Below are positions 9,477-18,230 of a DNA stretch of 63,383 nucleotides, piece after piece. Under the pieces are notes generated by a model. It worked only from the letters and a program-made list of their open reading frames with translations. It did not search any database and was not told the origin of the DNA. The stretch is from Clostridia bacterium DTU065 (lineage in GTDB: Bacteria; Bacillota; DTU065): NCBI GenBank assembly GCA_001512545.1, contig LFSI01000061.1:1-63383 (forward strand), written 5' to 3'. The position numbers and the translations under genes are program-made. The stretch's first letter is position 1. Each line of letters begins with the position of its first letter.

Positions 9477-9662
9477 CTACGAAAGACCGGTGTCTGTCGG
9501 CACTTCGAAAGCCGTGGTTATCTCTATTACTTGGTCCAACCTGCGAATCCGCAGGATCATCTCCCGACCTGTATTCTCTGCATTCAAGCGCTTAACAACA
9601 AAGGGAGCGTTTGGCTCCCTTTGAAGCAAGTCGCTAAGAGGCCGTCCCAAATAGCGTTCCAA
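9477..9662 (-). CDS. Small uncharacterised protein between frr and uppS
   Basis: A 61-aa protein with a TTG start. GGAGG is 8 nt upstream, formed by the last codons of frr (ATG GAG GTT TAG), which suggests coupling. The sequence is mixed charge, with no membrane segment and no recognisable motif; the C-terminal half (MILRIRRLDQVIEITTAFEV) looks like two beta strands. The good SD, the 3-bp gap to frr, the 19-bp gap to uppS and the absence of other features argue that it is real. Function unknown. Confidence 0.6.
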   Translation of the reverse strand: MERYLGRPLSDLLQREPNAPFVVKRLNAENTGREMILRIRRLDQVIEITTAFEVPTDTGLS

Positions 9663-9665
9663 GAC

Positions 9666-10220
9666 CTAAACCTCCATGATCTCTTTCTCTTTGTCTGCTA
9701 GAATGCCGTCTATTTTGGCAATGTAGTCGTCGGTCAACTTCTGCACTTCGTTTTGACCTTTTTTGAGATCATCTTCGGTGATCTCTTTGTCTTTCTCCAG
9801 TTTTTTCAGTGCTTCGTTGCTGTCCCTGCGTACGTTGCGCACTGCAACTCGCATATCCTCACAGATCTTCTTGGCCACCTTAACCAGCTCTTTGCGGCGT
9901 TCTTCTGTGAGCGGAGGAATGGCTATTCTCAAGACATTGCCGTCTGATGCCGGGTTGAACCCCAAGTCGGCAATGCGAATCGCCTTATCGATGGCATTTA
10001 TGGTGGATTTGTCATAAGGCTGAACGACGATCATTCTCGGTTCGGGCACGGAAACTATCGCCACCTGATTCAGAGGCATCTTCGTACCGTAGGCCTCTAC
10101 CTCAACGCGGTCGAGCAGCGCAGGATTAGCCCTGCCCGTGCGCAACGTGCTGAGCTCTCTTTTAGCTGCTTCAACAACCTTTTCCATTCTGGCTTTAGCT
10201 TCATCAAGTACCTTTTGCAT
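9666..10220 (-). CDS. frr: Ribosome recycling factor
   Basis: RRF, 184 aa, splits post-termination ribosomes together with EF-G. Typical length and motifs: LSTLRTGRANPALLDRVEVEAYG, PLNQVAIVSVPEPRMIVVQPYD, SDGNVLRIAIPPLTEERRKELVK and the Arg-rich RVAVRNVRRDSNE-like helix. The start codon overlaps the pyrH stop by one base, so translation of the two is coupled. Confidence 0.98.
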   Translation of the reverse strand: MQKVLDEAKARMEKVVEAAKRELSTLRTGRANPALLDRVEVEAYGTKMPLNQVAIVSVPEPRMIVVQPYDKSTINAIDKAIRIADLGFNPASDGNVLRIAIPPLTEERRKELVKVAKKICEDMRVAVRNVRRDSNEALKKLEKDKEITEDDLKKGQNEVQKLTDDYIAKIDGILADKEKEIMEV

Positions 10221-10942
10221 TATTCTCCTCCCCCAATCAATGTTCCAATTGATTCACCCATAACGGCCTTCAAGGCACTTCCCTGTTTGTTAAAGTCAAA
10301 AACAATAATGGGAATATTGTTAACCATACACAGCGACGCCGCAGTAGCGTCAATCACCTGCAGACCTTTGTTCAAAAGATCAAGATAGCCGATCTGATCG
10401 TACTTAGTTGCGGTAGCATCCACAGCTGGATCTGCTGAAAAGACGCCATCCACGCCGCGTTTGGCCATGAGAATTACTTCTGCCTCGATCTCGGCAGCTC
10501 GCAAAGCTGCCGTGGTGTCGGTGGAAAAATAAGGATTTCCCGTTCCCGAAGCAAAAATCACCACACGTCCCTTCTCCAGGTGCCTTACGGCTCGCCTCCT
10601 GATGTAGGGCTCTGCGATCTGTCTCATTTCGATTGCGGTCATGCACCTGGTGTCAACGCCGTTTTGCTCCAGAGCGTCCTGAAGACCCAAAGCATTGATT
10701 ACTGTGGCAAGCATGCCCATATAGTCAGCTTGAGCGCGATCCATGCCTTTGGCACTGCCCCGTGCGCCCCGCCAAATGTTTCCTCCACCTACAACCAGTG
10801 CTACTTGTACTCCCGACTCTGTAAGTTCTTTGATCTCTTGAGAAATACGGTGCAGTACGGCAGGATCTAGTCCATAACCCTGCTCTCCTGCCAAAGCTTC
10901 GCCGCTCAGTTTCAGCAGAACTCGCCGGTATTTTGGCTCCAT
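10220..10942 (-). CDS. pyrH: Uridylate kinase
   Basis: UMP kinase of the amino-acid-kinase fold, 240 aa. It begins [14 protein letters not shown], has the nucleotide-binding [10 protein letters not shown], the UMP-binding [17 protein letters not shown] and the ATP-loop [13 protein letters not shown]. It phosphorylates UMP to UDP for pyrimidine nucleotide and wall-precursor supply. It heads the downstream operon: a terminator separates it from tsf. The SD is GGAGGG. Confidence 0.98.
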   Translation of the reverse strand: MEPKYRRVLLKLSGEALAGEQGYGLDPAVLHRISQEIKELTESGVQVALVVGGGNIWRGARGSAKGMDRAQADYMGMLATVINALGLQDALEQNGVDTRCMTAIEMRQIAEPYIRRRAVRHLEKGRVVIFASGTGNPYFSTDTTAALRAAEIEAEVILMAKRGVDGVFSADPAVDATATKYDQIGYLDLLNKGLQVIDATAASLCMVNNIPIIVFDFNKQGSALKAVMGESIGTLIGGGE

Positions 10943-11005
10943 GTTTGCCCTCCTGTTCTCTCCTTGAATAATTCTCTTTTTTAGCTTAACATCCTTGTGT
11001 ATTGC

Positions 11006-11036
11006 AAAAAAAGGAGAACACTTGAGGTGCTCTCCT
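11006..11036 (-). terminator. Terminator after tsf
   Basis: On the minus strand AGGAGAGCAC, a 5-nt loop and GTGTTCTCCT (one G-U pair) are followed by seven Ts. It lies 7 bp beyond the tsf stop and separates rpsB-tsf from the pyrH operon. Confidence 0.9.
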
Positions 11037-11042
11037 AATTTA

Positions 11043-11966
11043 TTACTGATTGGTCATTTTGGCGACCTCAGCTGCCAGATCGTCAACTTTTTTCTCGATT
11101 CCTTCGCCGCGCTCGAAACGCACAAAGTCGAGAACTTCGATATTCGTACCGAGACTCTTGGCAACTTGCTTAATATAGGCATCAACTGTCATTTTATCCT
11201 CGCGGATGAATTCCTGCTCCAACAGACAGACCTCGCTGTAGTACTTGCTCATACGACCGTCAACGATCTTGTCAACGATTTTCTCTGGCTTACCTTCTTG
11301 GAGAGCTTGAGCTCTATAGATCTTTCTCTCTTCTTCGAGCTTCTCTGCACTCACCTGATTGCGGTTCACTACCTGGGGATTTGCAGCAGCGATTTGCAGT
11401 GCAAGGTCTTTCATCAGCTCGGTGAAGGTTTCGCTCTTAACAGCGTCAGCGGAGTCAGCTTTGGCATGAACCAGAACGCCGATCTTACCGTTTAGGTGAA
11501 TGTACGATGTGATGTTCTCGTTTTCCGATGCTGCCTCAAGAACTCTAAAGCGACGAACTGTGATGTTTTCTCCGGTGTTTGCGATTTTGGACTTGAGGTA
11601 TTCCTCGAAAGTTGCACCATCGTAAGCGAGCTGCATCAAAGCAGCGGTATCTGCTGGCTTCTCTTTCATAATGAGCGCGATAGTCTCACTCACCAATTCC
11701 TTGAAACCATCGGTGTTAGCAACAAAGTCGGTCTCGCAGTTGATCTCTGCGATAACTGCTGCGTTGCCCTCTACCAAAGTATCTACCAAACCCTCAGCTG
11801 CAATGCGGCCGGTCTTCTTGGCTGCAGCAGCCAGACCTTTCTCACGCAAAAGTTCGATAGCTTTATCGATGTCCCCACCTGTTTCTGTGAGTGCCTTTTT
11901 GCAGTCCATCATTCCAGCACCAGTTCTCTCGCGCAACTCTTTTACCATTTCTGCAGTAATAGCCAT
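11043..11966 (-). CDS. tsf: Translation elongation factor Ts
   Basis: EF-Ts, 307 aa, the nucleotide exchange factor of EF-Tu. The N-terminal UBA-like domain [20 protein letters not shown] is canonical, followed by the TDFVA motif ([12 protein letters not shown]). The frame is open upstream to 12011, but GGGAGG lies 8 nt before the ATG at 11966 and family members begin at this Met. Cotranscribed with rpsB. Confidence 0.98.
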   Translation of the reverse strand: MAITAEMVKELRERTGAGMMDCKKALTETGGDIDKAIELLREKGLAAAAKKTGRIAAEGLVDTLVEGNAAVIAEINCETDFVANTDGFKELVSETIALIMKEKPADTAALMQLAYDGATFEEYLKSKIANTGENITVRRFRVLEAASENENITSYIHLNGKIGVLVHAKADSADAVKSETFTELMKDLALQIAAANPQVVNRNQVSAEKLEEERKIYRAQALQEGKPEKIVDKIVDGRMSKYYSEVCLLEQEFIREDKMTVDAYIKQVAKSLGTNIEVLDFVRFERGEGIEKKVDDLAAEVAKMTNQ

Positions 11967-12047
11967 TTGATAGCCTCCCTTCGTTAAAAAAAGGGGTGAA
12001 GAATTATGCACTAAACTCCACCCCGAAAGCGGTCAAGTTTGAAGACT

Positions 12048-12818
12048 TTACTCTTCGTCTTCTTCTAGATCTGCACTGTCGTAATCGATGACTTCTTCGA
12101 CCTCTTCTTCAACTTCAACGGTACCAAGTGCATCTCTACCTTCTCTGCCTTCGATTACCGCATTGGCCACAATCGAAGTAATGAGTTTGACAGCGCGGAT
12201 AGCATCGTCGTTACCTGGGATCACGTAATCAACTTCATCAGGATCACAGTTAGTATCTACAATTGCAACAGTTGGAATTCCAAGCTTTCTAGCCTCGGCA
12301 ATGGCGATTCTCTCTTTACGAGGATCGATAATGAAAATCGCTCCAGGCAGCTTGTTCATACCTTCAATACCGCCGAGGTATCTCTTCAGCTTCTCATACT
12401 CTTTCTTCAGCTGCTGAACTTCTTTCTTCGGCAGGCGTTCAAAGCTACCGTCGTTAGCCATAGCCTCGAGCTTCTGCATATGCTTAACGCGAGAACGGAT
12501 GGTCTTGTAGTTTGTCAGCATACCGCCCAGCCAGCGCTCGTTGACGTAGAACTGACCGCAGCGTTCAGCTTCCTCTTTGATAGTATCCTGTGCTTGTTTC
12601 TTGGTGCCAACAAAAACAATGCTGCCACCTTCTGCAGCAACTGAACGAACGAAGTCGTATGCCTCTTCGATTTTCTTAACAGTTTTCTGCAGGTCAATAA
12701 TGTAGATTCCATTGCGCTCGGTGAAGATGTAAGGCTTCATCTTAGGGTTCCATCTTCTTGTCTGGTGACCGAAATGTACGCCAGCTTCGAGCAACTGTTT
12801 CATTGAAACAACAGCCAT
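12048..12818 (-). CDS. rpsB: 30S ribosomal protein S2
   Basis: S2, 256 aa. [40 protein letters not shown] and [11 protein letters not shown] are all canonical; the C-terminus is a short acidic tail. The start at 12818 is preceded by AAAGGAGG; the frame is open upstream to 12857 but without a comparable SD. Expressed from the promoter at 12929-12957 with a leader of about 100 nt. Confidence 0.98.
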   Translation of the reverse strand: MAVVSMKQLLEAGVHFGHQTRRWNPKMKPYIFTERNGIYIIDLQKTVKKIEEAYDFVRSVAAEGGSIVFVGTKKQAQDTIKEEAERCGQFYVNERWLGGMLTNYKTIRSRVKHMQKLEAMANDGSFERLPKKEVQQLKKEYEKLKRYLGGIEGMNKLPGAIFIIDPRKERIAIAEARKLGIPTVAIVDTNCDPDEVDYVIPGNDDAIRAVKLITSIVANAVIEGREGRDALGTVEVEEEVEEVIDYDSADLEEDEE

Positions 12819-12928
12819 GAAAAATTCCTCCTTTAGTTTTTCCTCCTCTAGCATCATTTCTTAGAAGAAACCGGCAAGCGGCACTCTCTTCCAGATCCGC
12901 CAGAGTGTGTGGTTTAACACCGTTGAAA

Positions 12929-12957
12929 ATTATACCATATCGATTTGCCTTTAACAA
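12929..12957 (-). promoter_or_regulatory. Sigma-A promoter of rpsB-tsf
   Basis: On the minus strand TTGTTA (12957-12952), a 17-bp spacer and TATAAT (12934-12929). The transcript would carry a leader of about 100 nt with short hairpins (CACTCT/AGAGTG; TTTCTT/AAGAAA), a possible site for S2 autoregulation, which is inferred only. Confidence 0.85.
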
Positions 12958-12996
12958 GGGGACAAACCACGCCGATCCGTCTGTATTTTGTCCCCT
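12957..12996. repeat. 10-bp inverted repeat overlapping the rpsB -35 edge
   Basis: AGGGGACAAA (12957-12966) and TTTGTCCCCT (12987-12996) are perfect complements around a 20-nt loop. The repeat lies between the creatininase gene stop and the rpsB -35 hexamer, touching the latter. There is no T-run on either side, so it is either a weak terminator for the upstream gene or an operator. Confidence 0.6.
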
Positions 12997-13113
12997 CACT
13001 TGTAAAAGTAAATCTACCCCTTAAGAGACGTGTAGTAGAACTGACTATCAAAACCATAGGAGTGGCTCCTGGTAAATTTGGTCAAGAGTACGCCCCTACT
13101 TGTACCCAAAATG

Positions 13114-14043
13114 CTACTCAGGGAGAAACCTTAAGACTCGCAGGTTCCAGAGCATGGGCTTGATCTGGACCGGCTCACCTTGCAAAGCCCTGTCAAATAG
13201 CTTGATAGCTTCTTCCAGGCGATAGTTCAGCATGGCTTCCCCGTTTTTTGCGCTGGCAAGCTTGGGATCGCCCATGTAGGGTTTCATAGGGTTAGAACTG
13301 ACCCAGGCCAGTGTGTTTGCCAGGTGTTCTAGATCGCGGCCGGCCTGCTTGGCTCCAACTTTCATCAGAGAGCGGGCGAGCGCCAAGACCAGTTTGGCTC
13401 CCCCAGTATGCTCTGCAGGGAGGGATGGGTCCAGTTCCGAGTAGTTCTCCCTCACCTTTTGGGGGCATGAGGCCAGCATTAGAGACGTTTCGTTGGTACC
13501 TGCGTGGCTATCCGGATCATCGCCACAGTTGCCGGGACCAAGACCTGTTCTCTCAAAAAGCTCCTCATCGTGCTGGACCATTCTGCGAAAGACAAGGTTA
13601 AATGGGTCTATTAGGTAGAAGCGGTGCTTTTTCCACAGAACTGCTGAAGCTTTTGCGATCGCCAGCTGATGCCTGGGCCCTCCGTGGTTATCTGCAATAA
13701 ACAGGTAGCGAAAACCCTGTTTGGCCAGGCCTTTGCCGTAGTCGATCAGGATCTTCTCCAAAGCAGTTGCCCGCACAGAAAGCGACCCTAAAGATGGTAG
13801 TGCATCGGAACCGACATATAGAGGCGGAAGCTTCACCAAAGACAGGTCGGGGTGCTTTTCTCGCAGAACTTTGGCATACCGTCCTAAAAGTTCTTCTGCG
13901 ATGAACACGTCGGTGCCTACGGGAAGATGGTACCCGTGGACTTCAATTGGACTTACGCTCATTAAAAACACAGTCTGAGCGGTATCAAGCTGCGAGATCT
14001 CAGTTTGCGTCAACTCGACGTACTCCAACAAATCACTGGACAT
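13114..14043 (-). CDS. Creatininase-family amidohydrolase
   Basis: 309 aa. Metal-binding motifs of the creatininase/MftE/FAPy-deformylase family are present: SPIEVHGYHLPVGTD (Glu, His and Asp ligands, about residues 33-47), FIADNHGGPRHQ and SHAGTNETSLML near the C-terminal third. Substrate not predictable: members act on creatinine, formamidopyrimidines, or peptides in cofactor maturation. The ATG was chosen because it follows AAGGTG and starts conserved sequence; the frame remains open into the upstream terminator. It stands alone between the flagellar-operon terminator and rpsB. Confidence 0.85.
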   Translation of the reverse strand: MSSDLLEYVELTQTEISQLDTAQTVFLMSVSPIEVHGYHLPVGTDVFIAEELLGRYAKVLREKHPDLSLVKLPPLYVGSDALPSLGSLSVRATALEKILIDYGKGLAKQGFRYLFIADNHGGPRHQLAIAKASAVLWKKHRFYLIDPFNLVFRRMVQHDEELFERTGLGPGNCGDDPDSHAGTNETSLMLASCPQKVRENYSELDPSLPAEHTGGAKLVLALARSLMKVGAKQAGRDLEHLANTLAWVSSNPMKPYMGDPKLASAKNGEAMLNYRLEEAIKLFDRALQGEPVQIKPMLWNLRVLRFLPE

Positions 14044-14178
14044 CTTTTTCTTCACACCTTCTTCATGGTTCTTACTGTAAAGGTTCAAAACAGTTCCAAA
14101 AATCCCTGCATTAGAGGCTGTCATCCTAATGAAACTAGCCTTTCTTCCCATAAACACCAACAAGCTTCCTGCCGAGAC

Positions 14179-14215
14179 AAAAAAAAGACACAAGAAGGAG
14201 GTACCTTCCTGTGTC
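14179..14215 (-). terminator. Strong terminator closing the flagellar operon
   Basis: On the minus strand GACACAGGAAGG, a 5-nt loop and CCTTCTTGTGTC (12-bp stem with one wobble) are followed by eight Ts (14186-14179). It is 4 bp past the stop of the MltG-like gene, the last gene of the run that begins at flgB. Confidence 0.95.
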
Positions 14216-14219
14216 ACTA

Positions 14220-14684
14220 TTATCTTGTCAATTCTCTGATTACCGTATAGATGTCCAGAGGACCGTAGGTTATGTCAAACTTGTAGTCCCTAGCTTTGAT
14301 TCTTGCTGTAAGCTGCATTTTTGTAAGCTCGTCGATAAAAAGGTCTGCATCCTCGATAACACCCAGGTTTTCGAGGTCAACAGCAACGGCTTTCGCACTG
14401 GTCCCGGACCTAACGGTGTAGTGCTGAATCTTCTCTTCCAATGGAGTCCTCGGTATTTCAGGGGTGTCCAGTGAGAAGTTTTCTTCAGCCCCTGCGTGCG
14501 CGGCAGGATCCACAAACGGTGCCTCAGGAACTCCAAGGTCTTTGGGAAACACCATCCCCAGTTCTTTCGCTCTGGTGATTACAGCGTTGTCTTCGGGCTT
14601 TGCCTGCAGGCTCGCCAGCCAGATTATGGAGACGAAGATAATCCCCAGACCAAGGCCGATAAAAAAGTCTTTTCTCGATCTCAA
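14220..14684 (-). CDS. MltG/YceG-like membrane protein (LysM-like subdomain only)
   Basis: 154 aa: one N-terminal membrane helix (about 8-27), a low-complexity linker, then a YceG/MltG-type segment (YTVRSGTSAKAVAVDLENLGVIEDADLFIDE and following) of about 70 residues. Full MltG endolytic transglycosylases are about 330-380 aa; the catalytic domain is absent here, so only the small N-terminal ligand-binding module remains. It overlaps the SwrB-like gene by 4 bp and ends the flagellar operon. The role is unknown. Confidence 0.7.
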   Translation of the reverse strand: MRSRKDFFIGLGLGIIFVSIIWLASLQAKPEDNAVITRAKELGMVFPKDLGVPEAPFVDPAAHAGAEENFSLDTPEIPRTPLEEKIQHYTVRSGTSAKAVAVDLENLGVIEDADLFIDELTKMQLTARIKARDYKFDITYGPLDIYTVIRELTR

Positions 14685-15124
14685 TGCTTGTCACCTGCCT
14701 CATATAAGGCGAGAATGAGCTCCACTTCACCTTTACCGATGTTAAGTCTTGTTGCGATTTCTTCAACGTTCAAGCCTTTAGCCCTGAGGCCCAAAACATC
14801 CCTGTGCTTTTGGGGAAGATGCTGCGTTTTGCTTTCGTCTTTTTCGGGGGCAAGAGGAGTGCTTAGTGCATCCTGAAGGGATGTGAGCTTGGTGATAGTC
14901 GCTTCCAGTCTCTCCCCAGCAAGACTCAAGTTGCTCTCTAGCTCACCGAGAAAGTCGTCAAGTTTTGCGTTTAGGTCGTCGTGAAAACCGGTGAAAGAAG
15001 ACGCAGTTTCAGAGAAAGACCTATCGGCATCGCCTTTCTTTTTTTCCTGCGAAGGTATTTTTTCCGGAAGAAGCAGAGCCAAGCCAACGATTAAGACTCC
15101 TACTCCTAGTAGTATGAATGGCAA
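14681..15124 (-). CDS. SwrB/YlxL-like protein (DUF6115)
   Basis: 147 aa. An N-terminal membrane helix (3-20), a coiled-coil-prone middle (NAKLDDFLGELESNL and following) and a C-terminal helix-turn-helix-like segment (LRAKGLNVEEIATRLNIGKGEVELIL) typical of DUF6115. In B. subtilis SwrB occupies the same place between sigD and rpsB and promotes flagellar basal-body maturation and SigD activity. Position, topology and C-terminal motif agree, but the overall similarity is low. Confidence 0.7.
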   Translation of the reverse strand: MPFILLGVGVLIVGLALLLPEKIPSQEKKKGDADRSFSETASSFTGFHDDLNAKLDDFLGELESNLSLAGERLEATITKLTSLQDALSTPLAPEKDESKTQHLPQKHRDVLGLRAKGLNVEEIATRLNIGKGEVELILALYEAGDKH

Positions 15125-15142
15125 CGTGGTCCACCTACTTTC

Positions 15143-15466
15143 TCAAATCTTGATGTCGATTCTTTTACCCAAGTTTTCTGGTTCGATTACTCCAATATCG
15201 TCTGGGTCTTTTTTATCGCCTTTCTTTTTTCCCTGGTGTCCATACTGATTCTGTCCGCTCGTCTCGTCTTCTTTGAGTCTAACCTGCTCCATATCGCGCT
15301 GCTGGGTTTTGGTCACCTGCGTAGAGTTTTTCAGCGTTTCCTTGAAGTTGGCTGAAGACACCAGCTGACTGTTGACATTGGTTCTGTTGTCCCTTACCGC
15401 TTCTCCTTTTTGGATCTCTTGGGAACGAGGAAGCAAAACCTGCATATCAGCGGGTTTGATCGACAT
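15143..15466 (-). CDS. Uncharacterised flagellar-operon protein
   Basis: 107 aa, hydrophilic, no membrane segment, Lys/Gln/Asp-rich. It starts MSIKPADMQVLLPRSQEIQK and ends in a basic-acidic tail (GKKKGDKKDPDDIG and following). I recall short proteins of this type beside sigma-28 in clostridial flagellar loci, but no function is known to me. Good position within the operon: 31 bp after fliA and 18 bp before the SwrB-like gene. Confidence 0.65.
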   Translation of the reverse strand: MSIKPADMQVLLPRSQEIQKGEAVRDNRTNVNSQLVSSANFKETLKNSTQVTKTQQRDMEQVRLKEDETSGQNQYGHQGKKKGDKKDPDDIGVIEPENLGKRIDIKI

Positions 15467-15497
15467 GTGAACCTCACCCCTTCAGGATCAATCGAGA

Positions 15498-16229
15498 CTA
15501 AAAGAACAACGCTTTCTTGCGGCCCAACCGTCCTCTCATCCGCAAAATAGCTTTTGCATGGAGCTGCGATATTCGGGATGTAGACAGTTCCATAATCCCT
15601 GCTATCTCCGTGAGAGACAGTCCTTCATAATAATGCAGTGCCAAAACCAGGCGTTCCTTTTCTGGAAGCTTCTGCAGCGCGTCCACAATCAGTGCCTTGA
15701 TCTGTTTTTTCTCTAACTCGTCGCTGATATCCTCCTTCGCCGGCAGCGTGTCCATAACGACCTGAGTCTGACCTTCACCGTCGGTATAAACGGGGGTCTC
15801 TAGAGAAATGACCTCCCTGTGCACATCTTGAATGATCTTGCGGAACTCAGCGACATCTATGCCAAGCCGCTCTGCCACCTCTTCGTCTGTGGCAGGTCTT
15901 TCCAGCTTGACTTCCAACTCATCGTAAACACTAGCAATGACCTTAGCCTTCCGTCTTGCGCCTTCGCTCAGCCAGTCGTCTTTCCTCAGACCGTCCAGTA
16001 TAGCGCCTTTGATGCGCAGTCTGCCGTAGGCTTCAAACGGTACGCCCCGCTTAGGATCGTACTTGTCCACAGCGTCGACCAAGCCAAGGTACCCCAGGCT
16101 TTCCAGATCGGCTTCTTCAATGTGGCTGGGTAGAGTTTTGGCAAAACTCCTTGCCATTTCTTTCACAAGATACATATAGCGCTTGATCAGTTCTTCCCTG
16201 CTCTCTTCGACCTTATCCTGTGAAAGCAT
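15498..16229 (-). CDS. fliA: RNA polymerase sigma-28 factor (FliA/SigD)
   Basis: 243 aa sigma-70-family factor for late flagellar genes. Region 2 (LGYLGLVDAVDKYDPKRGVPFEAYGRLRIKGAILDGLRKDDW), region 3 and a region 4 helix-turn-helix (LSLTEIAGIMELSTSRISQLHAKAI) are all present. AAAGGAGG lies 10 nt before the ATG at 16229. An ATG at 16238 is too close to the SD, and the longer frame to 16292 overlaps flhG. It directly follows flhG: the cheBAWCD genes that separate them in B. subtilis are missing. Confidence 0.96.
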   Translation of the reverse strand: MLSQDKVEESREELIKRYMYLVKEMARSFAKTLPSHIEEADLESLGYLGLVDAVDKYDPKRGVPFEAYGRLRIKGAILDGLRKDDWLSEGARRKAKVIASVYDELEVKLERPATDEEVAERLGIDVAEFRKIIQDVHREVISLETPVYTDGEGQTQVVMDTLPAKEDISDELEKKQIKALIVDALQKLPEKERLVLALHYYEGLSLTEIAGIMELSTSRISQLHAKAILRMRGRLGRKKALFF

Positions 16230-16245
16230 ATACCCCATACCTCCT

Positions 16246-17127
16246 TTAGCGGAGCATCCGCGCCATCTTTCCCAGCAGGCTTTTAAGCCCACCGGCTTCT
16301 TTGCCCGGAATGCTGGCTTTAAGGTTGCCCTGCATTAGGTAATCTGAAGCGGCTCTTTTTATCGCAAGGGAACTCTTGGCGTTTTTTTCGTAGAGCAGTA
16401 GGGGTACTTGTGCCCTAACCGCTTTGCTTACTGTAGTATCAAAAGGAATGATTCCGATTAAATATAGATCCTTTTCGAGAAAATTCCTGCTGACTTTGTG
16501 AAGCTTCGAGAAAACCTCTTCTCCATGCCTGGTGCTGTCGGCTTGGTTTACCACCACGCCAATAGGTAGATCTGCACTCCCCCGATGAATCACTTTAATG
16601 ATATTGAAAGCGTCTGCAAGAGAAGTTGGATCCGGTGTCGTGACCACCACCACTTCCTCTGCAGCAAGGGCAAAGCTCAGTACCTGTTTATTAATGCCTG
16701 CACCAGTATCAATAATGAGATAATCGAAGTATTCATCCAACACCGGAAGGGACTCCAAAAGCACCCTGAGTTTCCTTTCATCGATGAGTGCAGACACGAT
16801 TCCCGATCCCCCTGGGATAAGGAACACACCTCCGGGGCATTTGAGGATGATCTCCTTCAAAGTCTTCTGACCGCTAATAAGGTGTGTGATGTTGTATGGT
16901 GCGGTAACTCCCATCAAGACATCAAGGTTTGCTAGACCCAAATCAGCATCGAGTATCCCCACTTGAAAGCCCATCTGTCTGAGGGCAAGGGAAAAGTTGA
17001 GTGAAAAATTGCTCTTACCTACACCGCCTTTGCCGCTTGTAACTACAATGGTTTTGGTCTTGCGCGAAGGCTTTGTCGTACTGTTTTTCCCTGTCATTCT
17101 GCGCAGTCCGTCTGCTTGGTCCTGCAT
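16246..17127 (-). CDS. flhG: Flagellum number/placement ATPase FlhG (YlxH, MinD-like)
   Basis: 293 aa MinD/ParA-family ATPase. The deviant Walker A SGKGGVGKSNFSLN (about 31-44), DADLGLANLDVLMG and DYLIIDTGAGI are clear. The N-terminal DQADGLRRM is the FlhF-activating helix that stimulates FlhF GTPase. A C-terminal amphipathic stretch may bind membrane. It lies 2 bp after flhF. Confidence 0.95.
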   Translation of the reverse strand: MQDQADGLRRMTGKNSTTKPSRKTKTIVVTSGKGGVGKSNFSLNFSLALRQMGFQVGILDADLGLANLDVLMGVTAPYNITHLISGQKTLKEIILKCPGGVFLIPGGSGIVSALIDERKLRVLLESLPVLDEYFDYLIIDTGAGINKQVLSFALAAEEVVVVTTPDPTSLADAFNIIKVIHRGSADLPIGVVVNQADSTRHGEEVFSKLHKVSRNFLEKDLYLIGIIPFDTTVSKAVRAQVPLLLYEKNAKSSLAIKRAASDYLMQGNLKASIPGKEAGGLKSLLGKMARMLR

Positions 17128-17129
17128 CT

Positions 17130-18230
17130 TCAGCCCTCCAAAATCAGATCCACGACGAAGTCTGCATCTGGAACCTTCAGATCCTCAGGAACTCTCTGAC
17201 CATTAGTGATGTAGCTGAGGGGCAGTCCGGTAGTCCGCAGTAAGTCAAACAGCATACCGTAGTTGGCTGCCTCGTCGATCTTGGAGTAGATCAGGTGCGT
17301 GACACCGATGGGCAGGAAAGCTGTAAGGATGGTCTTAAGGCTTTCTTGTCTCAACGACGCATTCACCACCAGATGCACTTCATCGGGTTTTCTAATCTGG
17401 ACGAACTCCCGAAGTTCGCTTAACTGGACCAAGTTCTGCTGGCTCCTGCCTGCAGTGTCCACAAAGACCAAATCCATATCGGCAAAGCGCCTGAGCGCTT
17501 TAACGTACTCTTCCTTATTGTAGGCGACTTCAATGGGGATGTTAATGATTTCAGCATAGGTCCGCAGCTGCTCCACAGCTGCGATGCGGTATGTATCTAC
17601 GGTAACCAGACCTACTTTGAAACCTTCCTCCAGATGATACTTTGCTGCCAGCTTGGCGATTGTCGTGGTCTTGCCGATCCCTGTGGTGCCAACCAGAAAG
17701 ACCACTTTGGGCTTTTTCTCTTCTGTAACCTCGATAGGACCACACCTAATCCACTTCTTCATAACTTTCTTGATGTCGTCGGAAAAATCGGCGTTCCTCT
17801 GCAGATCCAAGCCTTCGTAGATCAGTTCCTGGACGATGGCGTCTGCAGAGTCGGGCTGCATCCCCGTATCAAGGAGCATCGACCTGATCCTTCTTATGGG
17901 CTCCTCGACGCTGCTTCCACCTCTACCGTTGTCGTCGTTTTTGATACTCTGGAGAACTGTTTGAGCTTGCAGGGACTTTACCATTTCCTTAAGCTTTTCC
18001 AATTCCTTTTTGGTCCCATCATCGTTTTGAAGCGGTGGCACCACAAAAGGCTGCTGCGGCGGACTTTCTAGGACTGCTGTTACCTCTATCATAGCAGGCT
18101 GGAACAGTCCCCTGAGCCCTTTCGCCCGGACTTTCCTGGTCTCTAAGATCAGGGCATCGGGGCCTAGCTCCTGTTTTACCTTATCCAGTGCCTGTTTTAC
18201 GTCAGGCGCCCGGTACTTTTTAACTTGCAT
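17130..18230 (-). CDS. flhF: SRP-like GTPase FlhF
   Basis: 366 aa; the third SRP-type GTPase, which marks the site of flagellar assembly. N-terminal B domain with MQVKKYRAPDVKQALDKVKQELGPDA, a linker, an N domain, then the G domain with VGTTGIGKTTTIAKLAAKY (about 182-200), VDTYRIAAVEQLRTYAEI, VDTAGRSQQN and a C-terminal SKIDEA. It overlaps the end of flhA by 11 bp. Confidence 0.96.
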   Translation of the reverse strand: MQVKKYRAPDVKQALDKVKQELGPDALILETRKVRAKGLRGLFQPAMIEVTAVLESPPQQPFVVPPLQNDDGTKKELEKLKEMVKSLQAQTVLQSIKNDDNGRGGSSVEEPIRRIRSMLLDTGMQPDSADAIVQELIYEGLDLQRNADFSDDIKKVMKKWIRCGPIEVTEEKKPKVVFLVGTTGIGKTTTIAKLAAKYHLEEGFKVGLVTVDTYRIAAVEQLRTYAEIINIPIEVAYNKEEYVKALRRFADMDLVFVDTAGRSQQNLVQLSELREFVQIRKPDEVHLVVNASLRQESLKTILTAFLPIGVTHLIYSKIDEAANYGMLFDLLRTTGLPLSYITNGQRVPEDLKVPDADFVVDLILEG

